Origin: Clostridiaceae bacterium
Lineage (GTDB): Bacteria > Bacillota > Clostridia > Lachnospirales > Lachnospiraceae
DNA length: 8,521 nt
Direction of reading: 5' to 3'
Assembly (NCBI GenBank): GCA_018378255.1
Contig: JAGZXV010000223.1
Location: 1 to 8,521, forward strand
Shown in pieces: positions 1-6,601 of this stretch. The notes below the pieces were generated by a model. It saw only the letters and a program-made list of their open reading frames with translations. It was not told where the DNA came from and did not search any database. How positions within the stretch are numbered: position 1 is the stretch's first letter; each line of letters begins with the position of its first letter. A program made the translations under genes and the position numbers.

Positions 1-562
1 AGTGAAATACCGCCACAAACAGGGTATCCAGCACGATATTTCCAACAGACGAACCGATCAGGAAATAGAGTGGAGTTTTGGAATCTCCCAGGGATGTAAA
101 TATACCGGTTGCCACGTTATACAAAAACAGGAACAAAAATCCCCCTATGTAAATCCTGAGATAGAGATCACCGTCTGCAAATATATTTTCAGGCGTATTG
201 ATCATGCCCATCAAACTCCGGCTGCCCAAAAGCCCGGTCACAGAGATCACCGCCGACAATACCAGAGATGCAATCATGGTGGTGGAAACTGCGGTTTTCA
301 TCTGCTTATATTGTTTGGCGCCAAACAACTGTGAGATCACAACAGAACACCCGATATTACTCCCCACCGCCACCGCCATAAAAATCATAGTGATCGGGTA
401 AGAAGCTCCAACTGCCGCCAATGCGTCCTCGCCTGCAAACTTTCCTGCAATGACGCTGTCTGCAATATTGTAAAGCTGCTGAAAGATAACGCTGACAAAC
501 AATGGTATGGTAAACTGCCACAGCACTTTTTGAGGATTGCCCTCCGTAAGATCCTTTATCAT
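1..562 (-). CDS. MATE family efflux transporter, N-terminal part (3' end outside window)
   Basis: The reverse strand is open from an ATG at 562 to the window edge (187 codons), so only about 40% of a normal 440-460 residue MATE protein is seen. It begins MIKDLTEGNPQKVLWQFTIP and continues with LFVSVIFQQLYNIADSVIAG, the typical first helix and 'N-AD-x-[VI]-[IV]-G' signature of MATE (MatE) proteins. Then come hydrophobic segments around residues 45-70 and 90-115, and a segment ending in LGDSKTP, also a family hallmark. The family exports cationic drugs or other organic compounds across the cytoplasmic membrane using a Na+ or H+ gradient; the substrate cannot be told here. The start is supported by a GAGGAA-type ribosome binding site a few bases upstream. 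The gene is divergent from a LysR-type regulator gene at 781, which probably controls it. Family assignment is firm; the NorM versus DinF-like subgroup is not resolved. Confidence 0.9.
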   Translation of the reverse strand, partial: MIKDLTEGNPQKVLWQFTIPLFVSVIFQQLYNIADSVIAGKFAGEDALAAVGASYPITMIFMAVAVGSNIGCSVVISQLFGAKQYKQMKTAVSTTMIASLVLSAVISVTGLLGSRSLMGMINTPENIFADGDLYLRIYIGGFLFLFLYNVATGIFTSLGDSKTPLYFLIGSSVGNIVLDTLFVAVFH

Positions 563-574
563 ACTTCCTCTTTT

Positions 575-591
575 CCGCCGCTTTTGGCGGC
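575..591 (-). promoter_or_regulatory. leader hairpin before MATE ribosome binding site
   Basis: Read on the reverse strand, GCCGC and GCGGC (or, in an alternative register, CCGCC and GGCGG) can pair around a short A-rich loop. The hairpin lies in the predicted untranslated leader, about 5 bases before the GAGGAA ribosome binding site. It is GC-rich in an otherwise AT-rich spacer. It has no T-tract, so it is not a terminator. It may affect mRNA stability or translation; that is inference. Confidence 0.3.
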
Positions 592-605
592 ATTTCATTC
601 CCAAA

Positions 606-634
606 TTGCTTTTTATTCCGAAATGGATTATACT
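606..634 (+). promoter_or_regulatory. predicted promoter of the first lysR-type gene
   Basis: TTGCTT at 606-611 and TATACT at 629-634 are separated by 17 bp and point towards the lysR-type gene, with a start point near 641 and a leader of about 140 bases. Its -10 overlaps the -10 of the leftward MATE promoter, so the two promoters are back to back and likely mutually exclusive. Confidence 0.45.
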
Positions 635-655
635 ATGGATAACTCAATAAATAAA
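627..655 (-). promoter_or_regulatory. predicted promoter of the MATE gene
   Basis: A perfect TATAAT -10 box reads leftwards at 632-627. At 17 bp spacing the -35 position (655-650) is only TTTATT. A perfect -10 with a poor -35 is typical of activator-dependent promoters, and a LysR-type box lies just upstream. The start point would be near 620, giving a leader of about 57 bases. Confidence 0.5.
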
Positions 656-664
656 ATCAATGAT

Positions 665-683
665 ATCTATATAATCCATAGAT
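665..683. promoter_or_regulatory. LysR-type operator box (T-N11-A dyad)
   Basis: ATCTAT (665-670) and ATAGAT (678-683) form a perfect inverted repeat with a 7-bp spacer. The inner 15 bp, CTAT-N7-ATAG, fits the T-N11-A rule for LysR-type binding sites. It is centred about 54 bp upstream of the predicted MATE start point and downstream of the predicted lysR start point. That geometry fits activation of the pump gene plus autorepression. Neighbouring ATGGAT/ATCCAT copies at 623-628, 635-640 and 674-679 may extend the site. Confidence 0.5.
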
Positions 684-780
684 GTTATCGATGTTAATTA
701 ACCATATACCCCTATCACAGCCTCAAAAGTCCAAATGATAAATTCTTTCCAATAAATAAGACAAATAAAAAGGAGTTCCC

Positions 781-1668
781 ATGGCCGTTAACTTTGAACT
801 GTACCGCACCTTCTATTTTGCAGCCAAACACAAAAACCTGACCTCCGCCGCCAAGGCCCTCTACGTAACACAGCCCACCGTCACCCACGCAATCCAGCTT
901 TTAGAACGGGAACTGGGGTGCACCTTGTTCGTCCGTTCCCAAAAGGGCGTTGCCCTGACTCCGGAAGCCCAGATGCTGTTTGACCATGTTTCCGCCGCCT
1001 ATGAACATTTAATGGAGGCAGAAGAACAATTGAACTCACTGAAAGAGCTTTCCACAGGCACTGTCTCCATCGGCGCCAGTGAAACAACACTGCATCATTA
1101 CCTGATCCCCTATCTGGTACGCTATCGGAAAGCATTTCCCCAGATCCGTCTGAGAATCTCCAATTCCAACACACCGGAAACGTTGAATGCCATCAGATCC
1201 GGAACCCTGGATCTGGCGGTTTTAGTCATGCAGAAAAACTGTCAAAACTCTGACCTGAGCGTCACCCATCTATCTGGTTTTACGGACATTCTCATTGCAA
1301 ATAACGATTACAGGGATCTGAAGGGACGCCTGGTCACATTAAAAGAACTGCTCTCCTATCCTTTGGTCTGCATGGGAAGAGGCACCGTCACCCGGGAATA
1401 TTTAGACCTTTTGTTTTCCGATCACCACCTGGAGCTGGAACCGGATATCGAGCTGGCCACTTCCGACCTGATCGTGCCCATGGTGTTAAATGGGCTTGGA
1501 ATCGGCTTCGTGCCCGAACCGTTTGCAGCTAATCACCTGGCCGACAATTCCATTTTCCAGATAAACTTAAAAGAGCAGCTTCCCAAACGGGAAATCTGCC
1601 TGATCTGCAAACCGGATACCCCTCTGTCCATCGCAGCGGAAAACTTCAAAAAAATGCTGTGCGGATAA
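781..1668 (+). CDS. LysR-family transcriptional regulator, divergent from MATE pump gene
   Basis: This is a 295-residue protein, the normal LysR-type length. Residues 1-60 form the winged helix-turn-helix: the stretch YRTFYFAAKHKNLTSAAKAL leads into the recognition helix (VTQPTVTHAIQLLERELG) and the wing (LFVRSQKGVALTPEA). A linker helix follows, then the two-lobed effector-binding domain from about residue 90, beginning with GTVSIGASETTLHHYLIPYL. AGGAG at 770-774 supports the ATG at 781. Family members bind T-N11-A dyads as tetramers and switch divergent genes on when a small ligand binds. The neighbouring MATE gene and the dyad at 665-683 make the pump the likely target; the ligand is unknown. 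The last eleven coding bases before the final glycine and stop form one arm of the terminator of the convergent putP gene. Confidence 0.93.
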   Translation: MAVNFELYRTFYFAAKHKNLTSAAKALYVTQPTVTHAIQLLERELGCTLFVRSQKGVALTPEAQMLFDHVSAAYEHLMEAEEQLNSLKELSTGTVSIGASETTLHHYLIPYLVRYRKAFPQIRLRISNSNTPETLNAIRSGTLDLAVLVMQKNCQNSDLSVTHLSGFTDILIANNDYRDLKGRLVTLKELLSYPLVCMGRGTVTREYLDLLFSDHHLELEPDIELATSDLIVPMVLNGLGIGFVPEPFAANHLADNSIFQINLKEQLPKREICLICKPDTPLSIAAENFKKMLCG

Positions 1669-1680
1669 ACGCACAGCATT
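1648..1680 (-). terminator. intrinsic terminator of putP, overlapping the lysR stop codon
   Basis: The 11-bp arms at 1670-1680 and 1653-1663 (AATGCTGTGCG read leftwards and its complement) are perfectly complementary around a 6-base loop. On the reverse strand they are followed by seven T (1654-1648). The hairpin starts 5 bases after the putP stop. On the forward strand no T-tract follows, so it acts only on leftward transcripts. The loop contains the TAA stop of the convergent lysR-type gene. Confidence 0.85.
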
Positions 1681-1685
1681 CTGCA

Positions 1686-3236
1686 TCAGACTTCTTTATA
1701 ATTCTTCACTCTCTCAAATTCCTTCTGAATCTCCTCCGACGGCTCCTTCGTTGCCAGGCTCACAACAGCGATCACCGCACAGCTCAGAGCAAAACCGACC
1801 ACCAGGGAATATAACCCAGTCACAGTTCCAAGAGTTGAACCGTTTACCAGCGGTATGTAATCCCATATAATTACAGTCAGTCCGCCGCTGACCATACCGG
1901 CGATAGCACCTGCCCGGTTACAGCGTTTCCAAAACAGGGATAAAAGCACCAGAGGCCCAAACGCAGCCCCAAAACCGGCCCAGGCATTCGAAACAAGTCC
2001 CATAATGCTGTTGTTAGGGTTCAGAGCGATGAAATAGGCCAGCACAGCCACGATGATAACCGTAAAACGGCTCAATGTCAGCACTTTGCTGTCTTCCGCT
2101 TTTGGATTCACCACCCCTTTATAGATATCTTCCGAAACAGAAGCAGCCGTAACCAGCAGCTGGGAATCAGCAGTCGACATAATGGCCGCCAGGATACCGC
2201 ACAGGAAAATTCCTCCGATAAATGGGAACGCCAAATCCTCTGTAAACAATTTCATAATGATCCTGATGAAAACATTTTCAGCAGAACCGGTTGTATCTGT
2301 CCCTAAAATTACAGGCATCAGGTAAGCCCGGCCGATCACACCTACCGCACAGGCAAATCCCAGTGAAATCGCAACCCATACAATACCGATCACTCTGGAT
2401 TTTCTCAATTCCTTCTCAGAGCTGATCGCCATAAATCTGGTCAGGATATGAGGCATGCCGCAATATCCGAGCCCCCATCCAAGGCTTGAAATGATGCTGA
2501 CCGCGCTCAGGTTTTTACCGCCGCTCTGGAACAGGTTCAGGTAAGAAGCCGTTCCTCCTGCCACGCCGCTTTCACCAATCAGTGCAGCCAGATTTGATGG
2601 AGAAACAATCGCGAGGGCCAGGATCGGCACCAGGAAAAGACCGCTCAGCATCAGCATGCCCTGGATAAAGTCTGTCACACAAACAGCCATAAAACCGCCC
2701 AAAAATGTATAGACCAGAATTACAATCGCACCGATTGTCAGCGCCACCTGATAATCCAGGCCAAATACCACGTTAAACAGCTTTCCGCCTGCCGCCAGGG
2801 CAGATGCCGTATAAACCAGGAAAAATATTACAATAAATATAGAAGAAACAGCTAAAAGAATCTTTGATTTATCCCGGAAACGGTTTTCAAAATAAGCCGG
2901 AAGGGTCAGCGAATTATTGGCTTCAATCGTATATCTTCTCAATCTGGAAGAAATCATCACCCAGTTAAAAACCGTACCAATAAATAACCCTATTGCTATC
3001 CAGCATTCTCCCGTACCCGCCAGATAGATCGCTCCGGGAAGGCCCATTAACAACCATCCGCTCATATCCGACGCCTGGGCGGATAACGCGGCGACCCAGC
3101 CGTTTAATCCCCTTCCTCCCAAAAAATAATCTTCCGTATTTTTAGTCTTTTTTGCATATCCTGCCCCGATCATAATCATTCCGATCAGGTACACCCCAAA
3201 TGCAATCAAAACCCAAACAATTGATTTACTACTCAT
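1686..3236 (-). CDS. putP: sodium/proline symporter
   Basis: This is a 516-residue inner membrane protein of the sodium:solute symporter family, close in length to Escherichia coli PutP (about 502). It imports L-proline together with Na+. The match to PutP is strong along its length. DDY-like EDYFLGGR is at 35-42, with the arginine equivalent to E. coli R40. SDMSGWLLMGLPGA spans 56-69 and includes D57 and S59, equivalent to the Na+-site D55 and S57. SLGWGLGYCGMPHILTRFMA spans 251-270. AAIMSTADSQLLV contains S354 and T355, equivalent to S340/T341 of the second Na+-binding region. NAWAGFGAAFGP is at 417-428. Around 13 hydrophobic segments are visible. The start ATG at 3236 has AGGAGG 7 bases upstream. 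No proline catabolic gene is next to it; the divergent neighbour is a debranching enzyme. Specificity for proline is inferred from the close family match. Confidence 0.93.
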   Translation of the reverse strand: MSSKSIVWVLIAFGVYLIGMIMIGAGYAKKTKNTEDYFLGGRGLNGWVAALSAQASDMSGWLLMGLPGAIYLAGTGECWIAIGLFIGTVFNWVMISSRLRRYTIEANNSLTLPAYFENRFRDKSKILLAVSSIFIVIFFLVYTASALAAGGKLFNVVFGLDYQVALTIGAIVILVYTFLGGFMAVCVTDFIQGMLMLSGLFLVPILALAIVSPSNLAALIGESGVAGGTASYLNLFQSGGKNLSAVSIISSLGWGLGYCGMPHILTRFMAISSEKELRKSRVIGIVWVAISLGFACAVGVIGRAYLMPVILGTDTTGSAENVFIRIIMKLFTEDLAFPFIGGIFLCGILAAIMSTADSQLLVTAASVSEDIYKGVVNPKAEDSKVLTLSRFTVIIVAVLAYFIALNPNNSIMGLVSNAWAGFGAAFGPLVLLSLFWKRCNRAGAIAGMVSGGLTVIIWDYIPLVNGSTLGTVTGLYSLVVGFALSCAVIAVVSLATKEPSEEIQKEFERVKNYKEV

Positions 3237-3268
3237 ATTGGATCCTCCTAAAGTGCAATTTAAAAACT

Positions 3269-3297
3269 ATTCTACCATACTGAATAAAAAATTTAAA
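3269..3297 (-). promoter_or_regulatory. predicted putP promoter (extended -10)
   Basis: Read leftwards, TTTAAA (3297-3292), 17 bp, then TAGAAT (3274-3269). TG-G stands immediately before the -10 (3277-3275), giving an extended -10 motif. The start point would be near 3262 and the leader about 25 bases, which places AGGAGG near the 5' end of the mRNA. Confidence 0.55.
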
Positions 3298-3304
3298 CTA
3301 AAAA

Positions 3305-3346
3305 TTGTTTATGCGCTATAATTTATGCGATAAAATGCGCTATAAT
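3305..3346 (+). promoter_or_regulatory. debranching-enzyme promoter region with repeated TATAAT elements
   Basis: The 12-mer ATGCGCTATAAT occurs twice, at 3311-3322 and 3335-3346, exactly 24 bp apart. A third ATGCG lies between them at 3325. TTTAT-GCG-ATAAA (3322-3334) is a small dyad in the middle. Each 12-mer carries a perfect -10 box, but neither has a good -35 box at 16-18 bp. TTGTTT at 3305-3310 could serve a weaker GATAAA at 3329-3334 instead. Which box is used cannot be decided from sequence. Confidence 0.45.
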
Positions 3347-3394
3347 AGAGGATATAACCATTGAAAACAGCCACATCAAGAAAGGATCAGACAT

Positions 3395-5578
3395 ATGCCC
3401 AACCCTTCACCTAAGCTCATGCCCCTCGATACCATCTGCGGCTTCTCAGTCCGCCCCGGTCTCTATGAAGAATACGGGGCCAACCTCATCCCCGGAGGGG
3501 TCAGCTTTACCGTTCATTCCCATAAGGCCACATCCTGCGAACTCCTTTTATTCCATCATGAGGCCATGAGCCCATATGCACGGATTCCCATACCGGAATG
3601 CTACCGGATCGGAAATGTTTATTCCATCATAGTCTTTGACCTGGACATTGAAGATCTGGAATATGCTTTCTGCATCGATGGGCCAAGTGACCCGAAAAAC
3701 GGTCTCATTTTCGATAAAACAAAATACCTCTTGGATCCCTATGCAAGGGCGGTGACAGGCCAGGGCACCTGGGGGAGCAAACCAGAAAGCGGATTTCAGT
3801 ATAAAGCCCGGGTTGTTGCCGATAACTTCGAATGGGGCGACTGCAAACAGCCGCAGATCCCCATGGAGGATTTAGTCATCTATGAACTCCATGTCCGCGG
3901 TTTCACCAAACACGAATCTTCCGGCTTATCTCCATCCACCCGTGGCACATTTGCCGGAATTATGGAAAAAATACCTTACTTAAAAAGTTTGGGAATCAAT
4001 GCGGTGGAGCTGATGCCCATATTTGAATTCGATGAGATGAGGGATCAAAGAACCTTTGACGGAGAAGTGCTGCTGGATTACTGGGGATACAATCCGGTCT
4101 GCTTTTTCGCTCCAAATACCAGCTATTCTTCCGTAAAAGAATATAACCGGGAGGGGCGGGAGCTAAAAGAGATGATTAAAGCCCTGAACCAAAATGGAAT
4201 CGAGGTTTATTTAGATGTAGTTTTCAATCATACGGCCGAAGGCAACGAACACGGCCCCTTCTTTTCTTTTAAGGGATTTGACAATCAGATTTACTATATG
4301 CTGACACCTGAGGGATATTACTATAATTTCAGCGGCTGCGGCAACACGCTAAACTGCAATCATCCCATCGTGCAGCAGATGATTTTAGACTGCCTTCGCT
4401 ATTGGGTCATCCATTACCGCGTGGACGGCTTCCGGTTCGATCTGGCATCCATTTTAGGGCGCAGTGAAGATGGAACCCCTTTACATAAACCGCCTCTTCT
4501 GGAAAGCCTTGCCTATGACCCCATACTTGGGCAGGTTAAACTGATCGCAGAAGCCTGGGATGCGGGCGGCCTTTATCAGGTGGGCACGTTCCCATCCTGG
4601 AACCGCTGGATCGAATGGAACGGAAAATACAGAGATGATGTCAGAAGTTTTTTAAAGGGTGATGAAAATAAAACCCATGATGCTATTCTGCGGATTACCG
4701 GATCCCCTGACCTGTATCCGCCCAAACAGAGAGGTTCCAACGCTTCCGTCAATTTTCTGACCTGCCACGACGGTTTCACCCTGTATGATTTATACAGCTA
4801 CAATAAAAAACACAACGAAAAAAACGGCTGGAACAACACAGACGGAGACAACAGCCTTAACAGTTGGAATTGCGGGGAAGAGGGAGAAACCTGCTCCCAT
4901 GAAGTCCTGGATTTGAGAAAGAAAATGATTAAAAACGCCTGCACCGTTCTCCTTTGCAGCCGCGGAACTCCCATGTTTTTAGCCGGGGACGAATTCTGCA
5001 ACACCCAGTCCGGCAACAATAACGCCTACTGCCAGGACAACATCATCTCCTGGCTGGACTGGAACCGGCTGGAAGAATACGGGGATATCTTCCGGTTCTT
5101 CCAAAAGATGATCGCTTTCAGAAAAAGCCATCCGGTCATCACAAGGGACACCCCATCCTGTTCCATGGGCTTTCCATCTGTCAGCGTCCACAGCTCCAAG
5201 CCATGGCGCAGACCGGAAAATTATGAACGCACCTTCGCCATACTATATGCCGGGAAAAATGTCTCCGGCGAGGATGACGCCGTTTACCTGGCAGTCAACG
5301 CTTACTGGGAAGAAGTCGATATTGAACTTCCGGCCCTTCCAAAGGAATACTGCTGGATAACAGCCGCCGCCACCGCCAGCCGGGAAGAGGAAAATGCCGG
5401 CACATTTCTAAATGCCGGCACATCACTAAATGCCGGCACATCAACAAATGCCAGCACATCAACAAATGCCAGCACATCAACAAATGCCGGCACATCATCG
5501 CTGTCCGGCCTCACATTCAGGATGGCTCCCAGATCATCCGCTGTCTTCTCTATGGCAGAACGGCAGTCTCATGAATAG
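3395..5578 (+). CDS. glgX: glycogen debranching enzyme, GlgX/isoamylase type (GH13)
   Basis: This 727-residue protein should cleave alpha-1,6 branches in glycogen or related glucans in the cytoplasm; no signal peptide is seen. An N-terminal CBM48-like beta domain spans about residues 12-120 (GFSVRPGLYEEYGAN onward, ending FDKTKYLLDPYARA). The GH13 barrel follows from about 160 (IYELHVRGFT). All four GH13 regions are intact: region I LDVVFNHT (D274, N278, H279), region II VDGFRFDL with nucleophile D349, region III IAEAWD with acid/base E386, and region IV TCHDGFTLYD with D459. The stretch GWNNTDGDNSLNSWNCG (478-494) and the FLAGDEF motif (528-534) are typical of the GlgX/TreX/isoamylase group. 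The C-terminal beta domain (about 590-722) is interrupted at 667-702 by six hexapeptide repeats. AAAGGA at 3381-3386 supports the start. The gene is alone; no other glycogen genes are in view. Its 3' end overlaps the convergent lpdD-like gene by 29 bp. Isoamylase is the main alternative name. Confidence 0.88.
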   Translation: MPNPSPKLMPLDTICGFSVRPGLYEEYGANLIPGGVSFTVHSHKATSCELLLFHHEAMSPYARIPIPECYRIGNVYSIIVFDLDIEDLEYAFCIDGPSDPKNGLIFDKTKYLLDPYARAVTGQGTWGSKPESGFQYKARVVADNFEWGDCKQPQIPMEDLVIYELHVRGFTKHESSGLSPSTRGTFAGIMEKIPYLKSLGINAVELMPIFEFDEMRDQRTFDGEVLLDYWGYNPVCFFAPNTSYSSVKEYNREGRELKEMIKALNQNGIEVYLDVVFNHTAEGNEHGPFFSFKGFDNQIYYMLTPEGYYYNFSGCGNTLNCNHPIVQQMILDCLRYWVIHYRVDGFRFDLASILGRSEDGTPLHKPPLLESLAYDPILGQVKLIAEAWDAGGLYQVGTFPSWNRWIEWNGKYRDDVRSFLKGDENKTHDAILRITGSPDLYPPKQRGSNASVNFLTCHDGFTLYDLYSYNKKHNEKNGWNNTDGDNSLNSWNCGEEGETCSHEVLDLRKKMIKNACTVLLCSRGTPMFLAGDEFCNTQSGNNNAYCQDNIISWLDWNRLEEYGDIFRFFQKMIAFRKSHPVITRDTPSCSMGFPSVSVHSSKPWRRPENYERTFAILYAGKNVSGEDDAVYLAVNAYWEEVDIELPALPKEYCWITAAATASREEENAGTFLNAGTSLNAGTSTNASTSTNASTSTNAGTSSLSGLTFRMAPRSSAVFSMAERQSHE
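5393..5500 (+). repeat. six-unit 18-bp tandem repeat inside the debranching enzyme gene
   Basis: Units begin at 5393, 5411, 5429, 5447, 5465 and 5483. The consensus is AATGCC(G/A)GCACATCAACA; the first two units and the last differ at their 3' ends. Units 4 and 5 are identical. As 18 is a multiple of three, the array stays in frame and encodes NAGTFL, NAGTSL, NAGTST, NASTST, NASTST and NAGTSS at residues 667-702. The array sits between the WITAAATA strand and the final LTFRMAPRSSAVF strand, in what should be a surface loop. Its length probably varies between strains through slippage. Confidence 0.93.
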
Positions 5579-5903
5579 AGCTGATCATCTCATCCGTTAA
5601 CTGTTCACATAATTCTATTATAAGGCGGATCTGCTCACGGGTAATCCCGTCGATGTGGATTCCGCCTGCCACACATACGCTGCATCCGGCCGCTTTGCTG
5701 AGGCGTTCTGCCATTGTTTTCATCACAATCTGGTCTTTATGGCCCGGCAGCGCCGCTTCCTTCACATTCCCCCCGGCATCACAGCAGACAGACGCGCCTA
5801 TGTGGGGCGTATCACCTCCGGTTAAAAAAACCAGCAGATCCTCCCCTGCCTTCATCAGTTGGGCTTCTGTTTTTATCCGGCCCTGTTCCGCCCTATAATT
5901 CAT
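5550..5903 (-). CDS. LpdD-like small protein (putative prenylated-flavin chaperone of a UbiD-type decarboxylase)
   Basis: This is a 117-residue soluble protein without membrane segments. It contains LLVFLTGGDTPHIGASV (23-39), GHKD (54-57), and VAGGIHIDGIT (78-88), which I recognise as the pattern of the small LpdD-type proteins encoded with gallate/protocatechuate-type decarboxylases. These are described as prenylated-FMN chaperone-like; the molecular role is less well established than for UbiX or UbiD. ATG 5903 is preferred because GAGG ends 7 bases upstream; the in-frame ATG at 5909 would leave only one base. The gene follows ubiX on the same strand after 106 bp that contain a terminator-like hairpin. 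Its end overlaps the convergent debranching gene by 29 bp. The assignment rests on remembered motifs plus the ubiX/ubiD context. Confidence 0.72.
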   Translation of the reverse strand: MNYRAEQGRIKTEAQLMKAGEDLLVFLTGGDTPHIGASVCCDAGGNVKEAALPGHKDQIVMKTMAERLSKAAGCSVCVAGGIHIDGITREQIRLIIELCEQLTDEMISSIHETAVLP

Positions 5904-5937
5904 ATTCATTCCTCTTCACGTCCTTTCAGGCTCTGTC

Positions 5938-5977
5938 AAAAAACGGGAAACTCAATCCCCCGGCCGGAAGTTTCCCG
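5938..5977 (-). terminator. intrinsic terminator or attenuator between ubiX and lpdD-like gene
   Basis: Read leftwards, CGGGAAACT (5977-5969) and AGTTTCCCG (5952-5944) are perfectly complementary 9-bp arms with a 16-base GC-rich loop. They are followed at once by TTTTTT (5943-5938). This is a standard intrinsic terminator for leftward transcripts, located 33 bases after the ubiX stop. It is upstream of, not after, the lpdD-like gene. It may limit read-through and set a lower lpdD level. Confidence 0.75.
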
Positions 5978-6009
5978 CCGGTCAATTCCCATCGGTCACT
6001 TTCCACCCT

Positions 6010-6588
6010 TCACTTTCCGTCATTCATTCCCCACCGGACAAATTTCTGATAATCATACCCCATGCAGTCCATAATCTTTCCCACAATATGATCGGTCGCA
6101 TCCTCTATGGAACCGGGATGGTTGTAATAGCTCAGTACAGGAGGAAGAATTGTCACCCCCATCCTGCTAAGTTCCAGCATATTTTTTAAATGAACAGTGC
6201 TAAAAGGTGTCTCCCGGGCCACCAGTATAAGCGGCCTTCTTTCCTTCAGCATCACATCGGCCGCCCGCAGCAGAAGATTTTCGCTGAAACCGTTGGCGAT
6301 TCCGGCCACAGTCTTCATACTGCATGGAACCACTGCCATGCCGCTGCATTTCCAGGAGCCGCTCGCCATCGCCGCGCCAAGATTTTGATTATCCCAGATT
6401 TGATCAGCCCATTTCCGCAGTTCCTCTATCTTCATCCCACATTCCTGTTCCAGAGTAAGTTCTCCTCCCCTTGTCACCACCACATGGAGTTCTGTTTCTC
6501 CGGTTTCATATAGAGCTTTTAAAAGAGCGGCGGCCACCGGCGCCCCGCTGGCTCCGCTTATCCCAATTACCCAACGTTTTTTATCCAT
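6010..6588 (-). CDS. ubiX: UbiX-family flavin prenyltransferase
   Basis: This 192-residue protein has the normal UbiX length. It joins a dimethylallyl group from dimethylallyl (mono)phosphate to reduced FMN, making the prenylated FMN that UbiD-type decarboxylases need. Visible motifs are the N-terminal FMN-binding GISGASGAP (9-17), the SGSW segment at 76-79, VVPCSMKTVAGIANG (86-100), and the prenyl-phosphate-binding block RAADVMLKERRPLILVARE (108-126). The latter includes K115 and E126 of the LKERR and RE motifs. TPFSTVHLKNM and the YY-x-x-P stretch (154-158) follow. ATG 6588 is chosen because AGGAGG (6599-6594) ends 5 bases before it; the in-frame GTG at 6594 lies inside that site. It heads a leftward unit with the lpdD-like gene and is divergent from a lysR-type gene. 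A homologue such as LpdB or PadL would be the same activity under another name. Confidence 0.93.
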   Translation of the reverse strand: MDKKRWVIGISGASGAPVAAALLKALYETGETELHVVVTRGGELTLEQECGMKIEELRKWADQIWDNQNLGAAMASGSWKCSGMAVVPCSMKTVAGIANGFSENLLLRAADVMLKERRPLILVARETPFSTVHLKNMLELSRMGVTILPPVLSYYNHPGSIEDATDHIVGKIMDCMGYDYQKFVRWGMNDGK

Positions 6589-6601
6589 AAACACCTCCTG
6601 C

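Noticed and set aside
357..593. Reverse-strand 78-residue frame overlapping the MATE start
   Set aside because: It overlaps the MATE gene in another frame, has a Gly-rich run at its end with no domain, and the MATE frame has clear family motifs.
5393..5500. CRISPR array
   Set aside because: The 18-bp units are directly adjacent with no unique spacers and are in frame within a protein gene.
5295..5514. Reverse-strand frames with Met-Cys-Arg-His-Leu-like repeats antisense to the debranching enzyme
   Set aside because: They arise because the 18-bp repeat lacks stops in several frames. There is no ribosome binding site or family similarity, and the forward frame is clearly the real gene.
5904..5909. 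ATG start of the lpdD-like gene at 5909
   Set aside because: Only one base separates it from the GAGG sequence; the ATG at 5903 has a 7-base spacing.
5934..5939. TTGACA as the -35 box of an lpdD promoter
   Set aside because: It is part of the terminator T-tract edge, and no -10-like hexamer lies 16-18 bp downstream (AAGAGG is found instead).
5653..6074. Forward-strand open frames over lpdD, the gap and the end of ubiX
   Set aside because: They are low-complexity Pro/Ser-rich shadows on the opposite strand of real genes, without ribosome binding sites.
6589..6594. GTG start of ubiX at 6594
   Set aside because: The GTG overlaps the AGGAGG ribosome binding site itself. ATG 6588 is 5 bases after that site and leaves the FMN-binding motif at the normal position.
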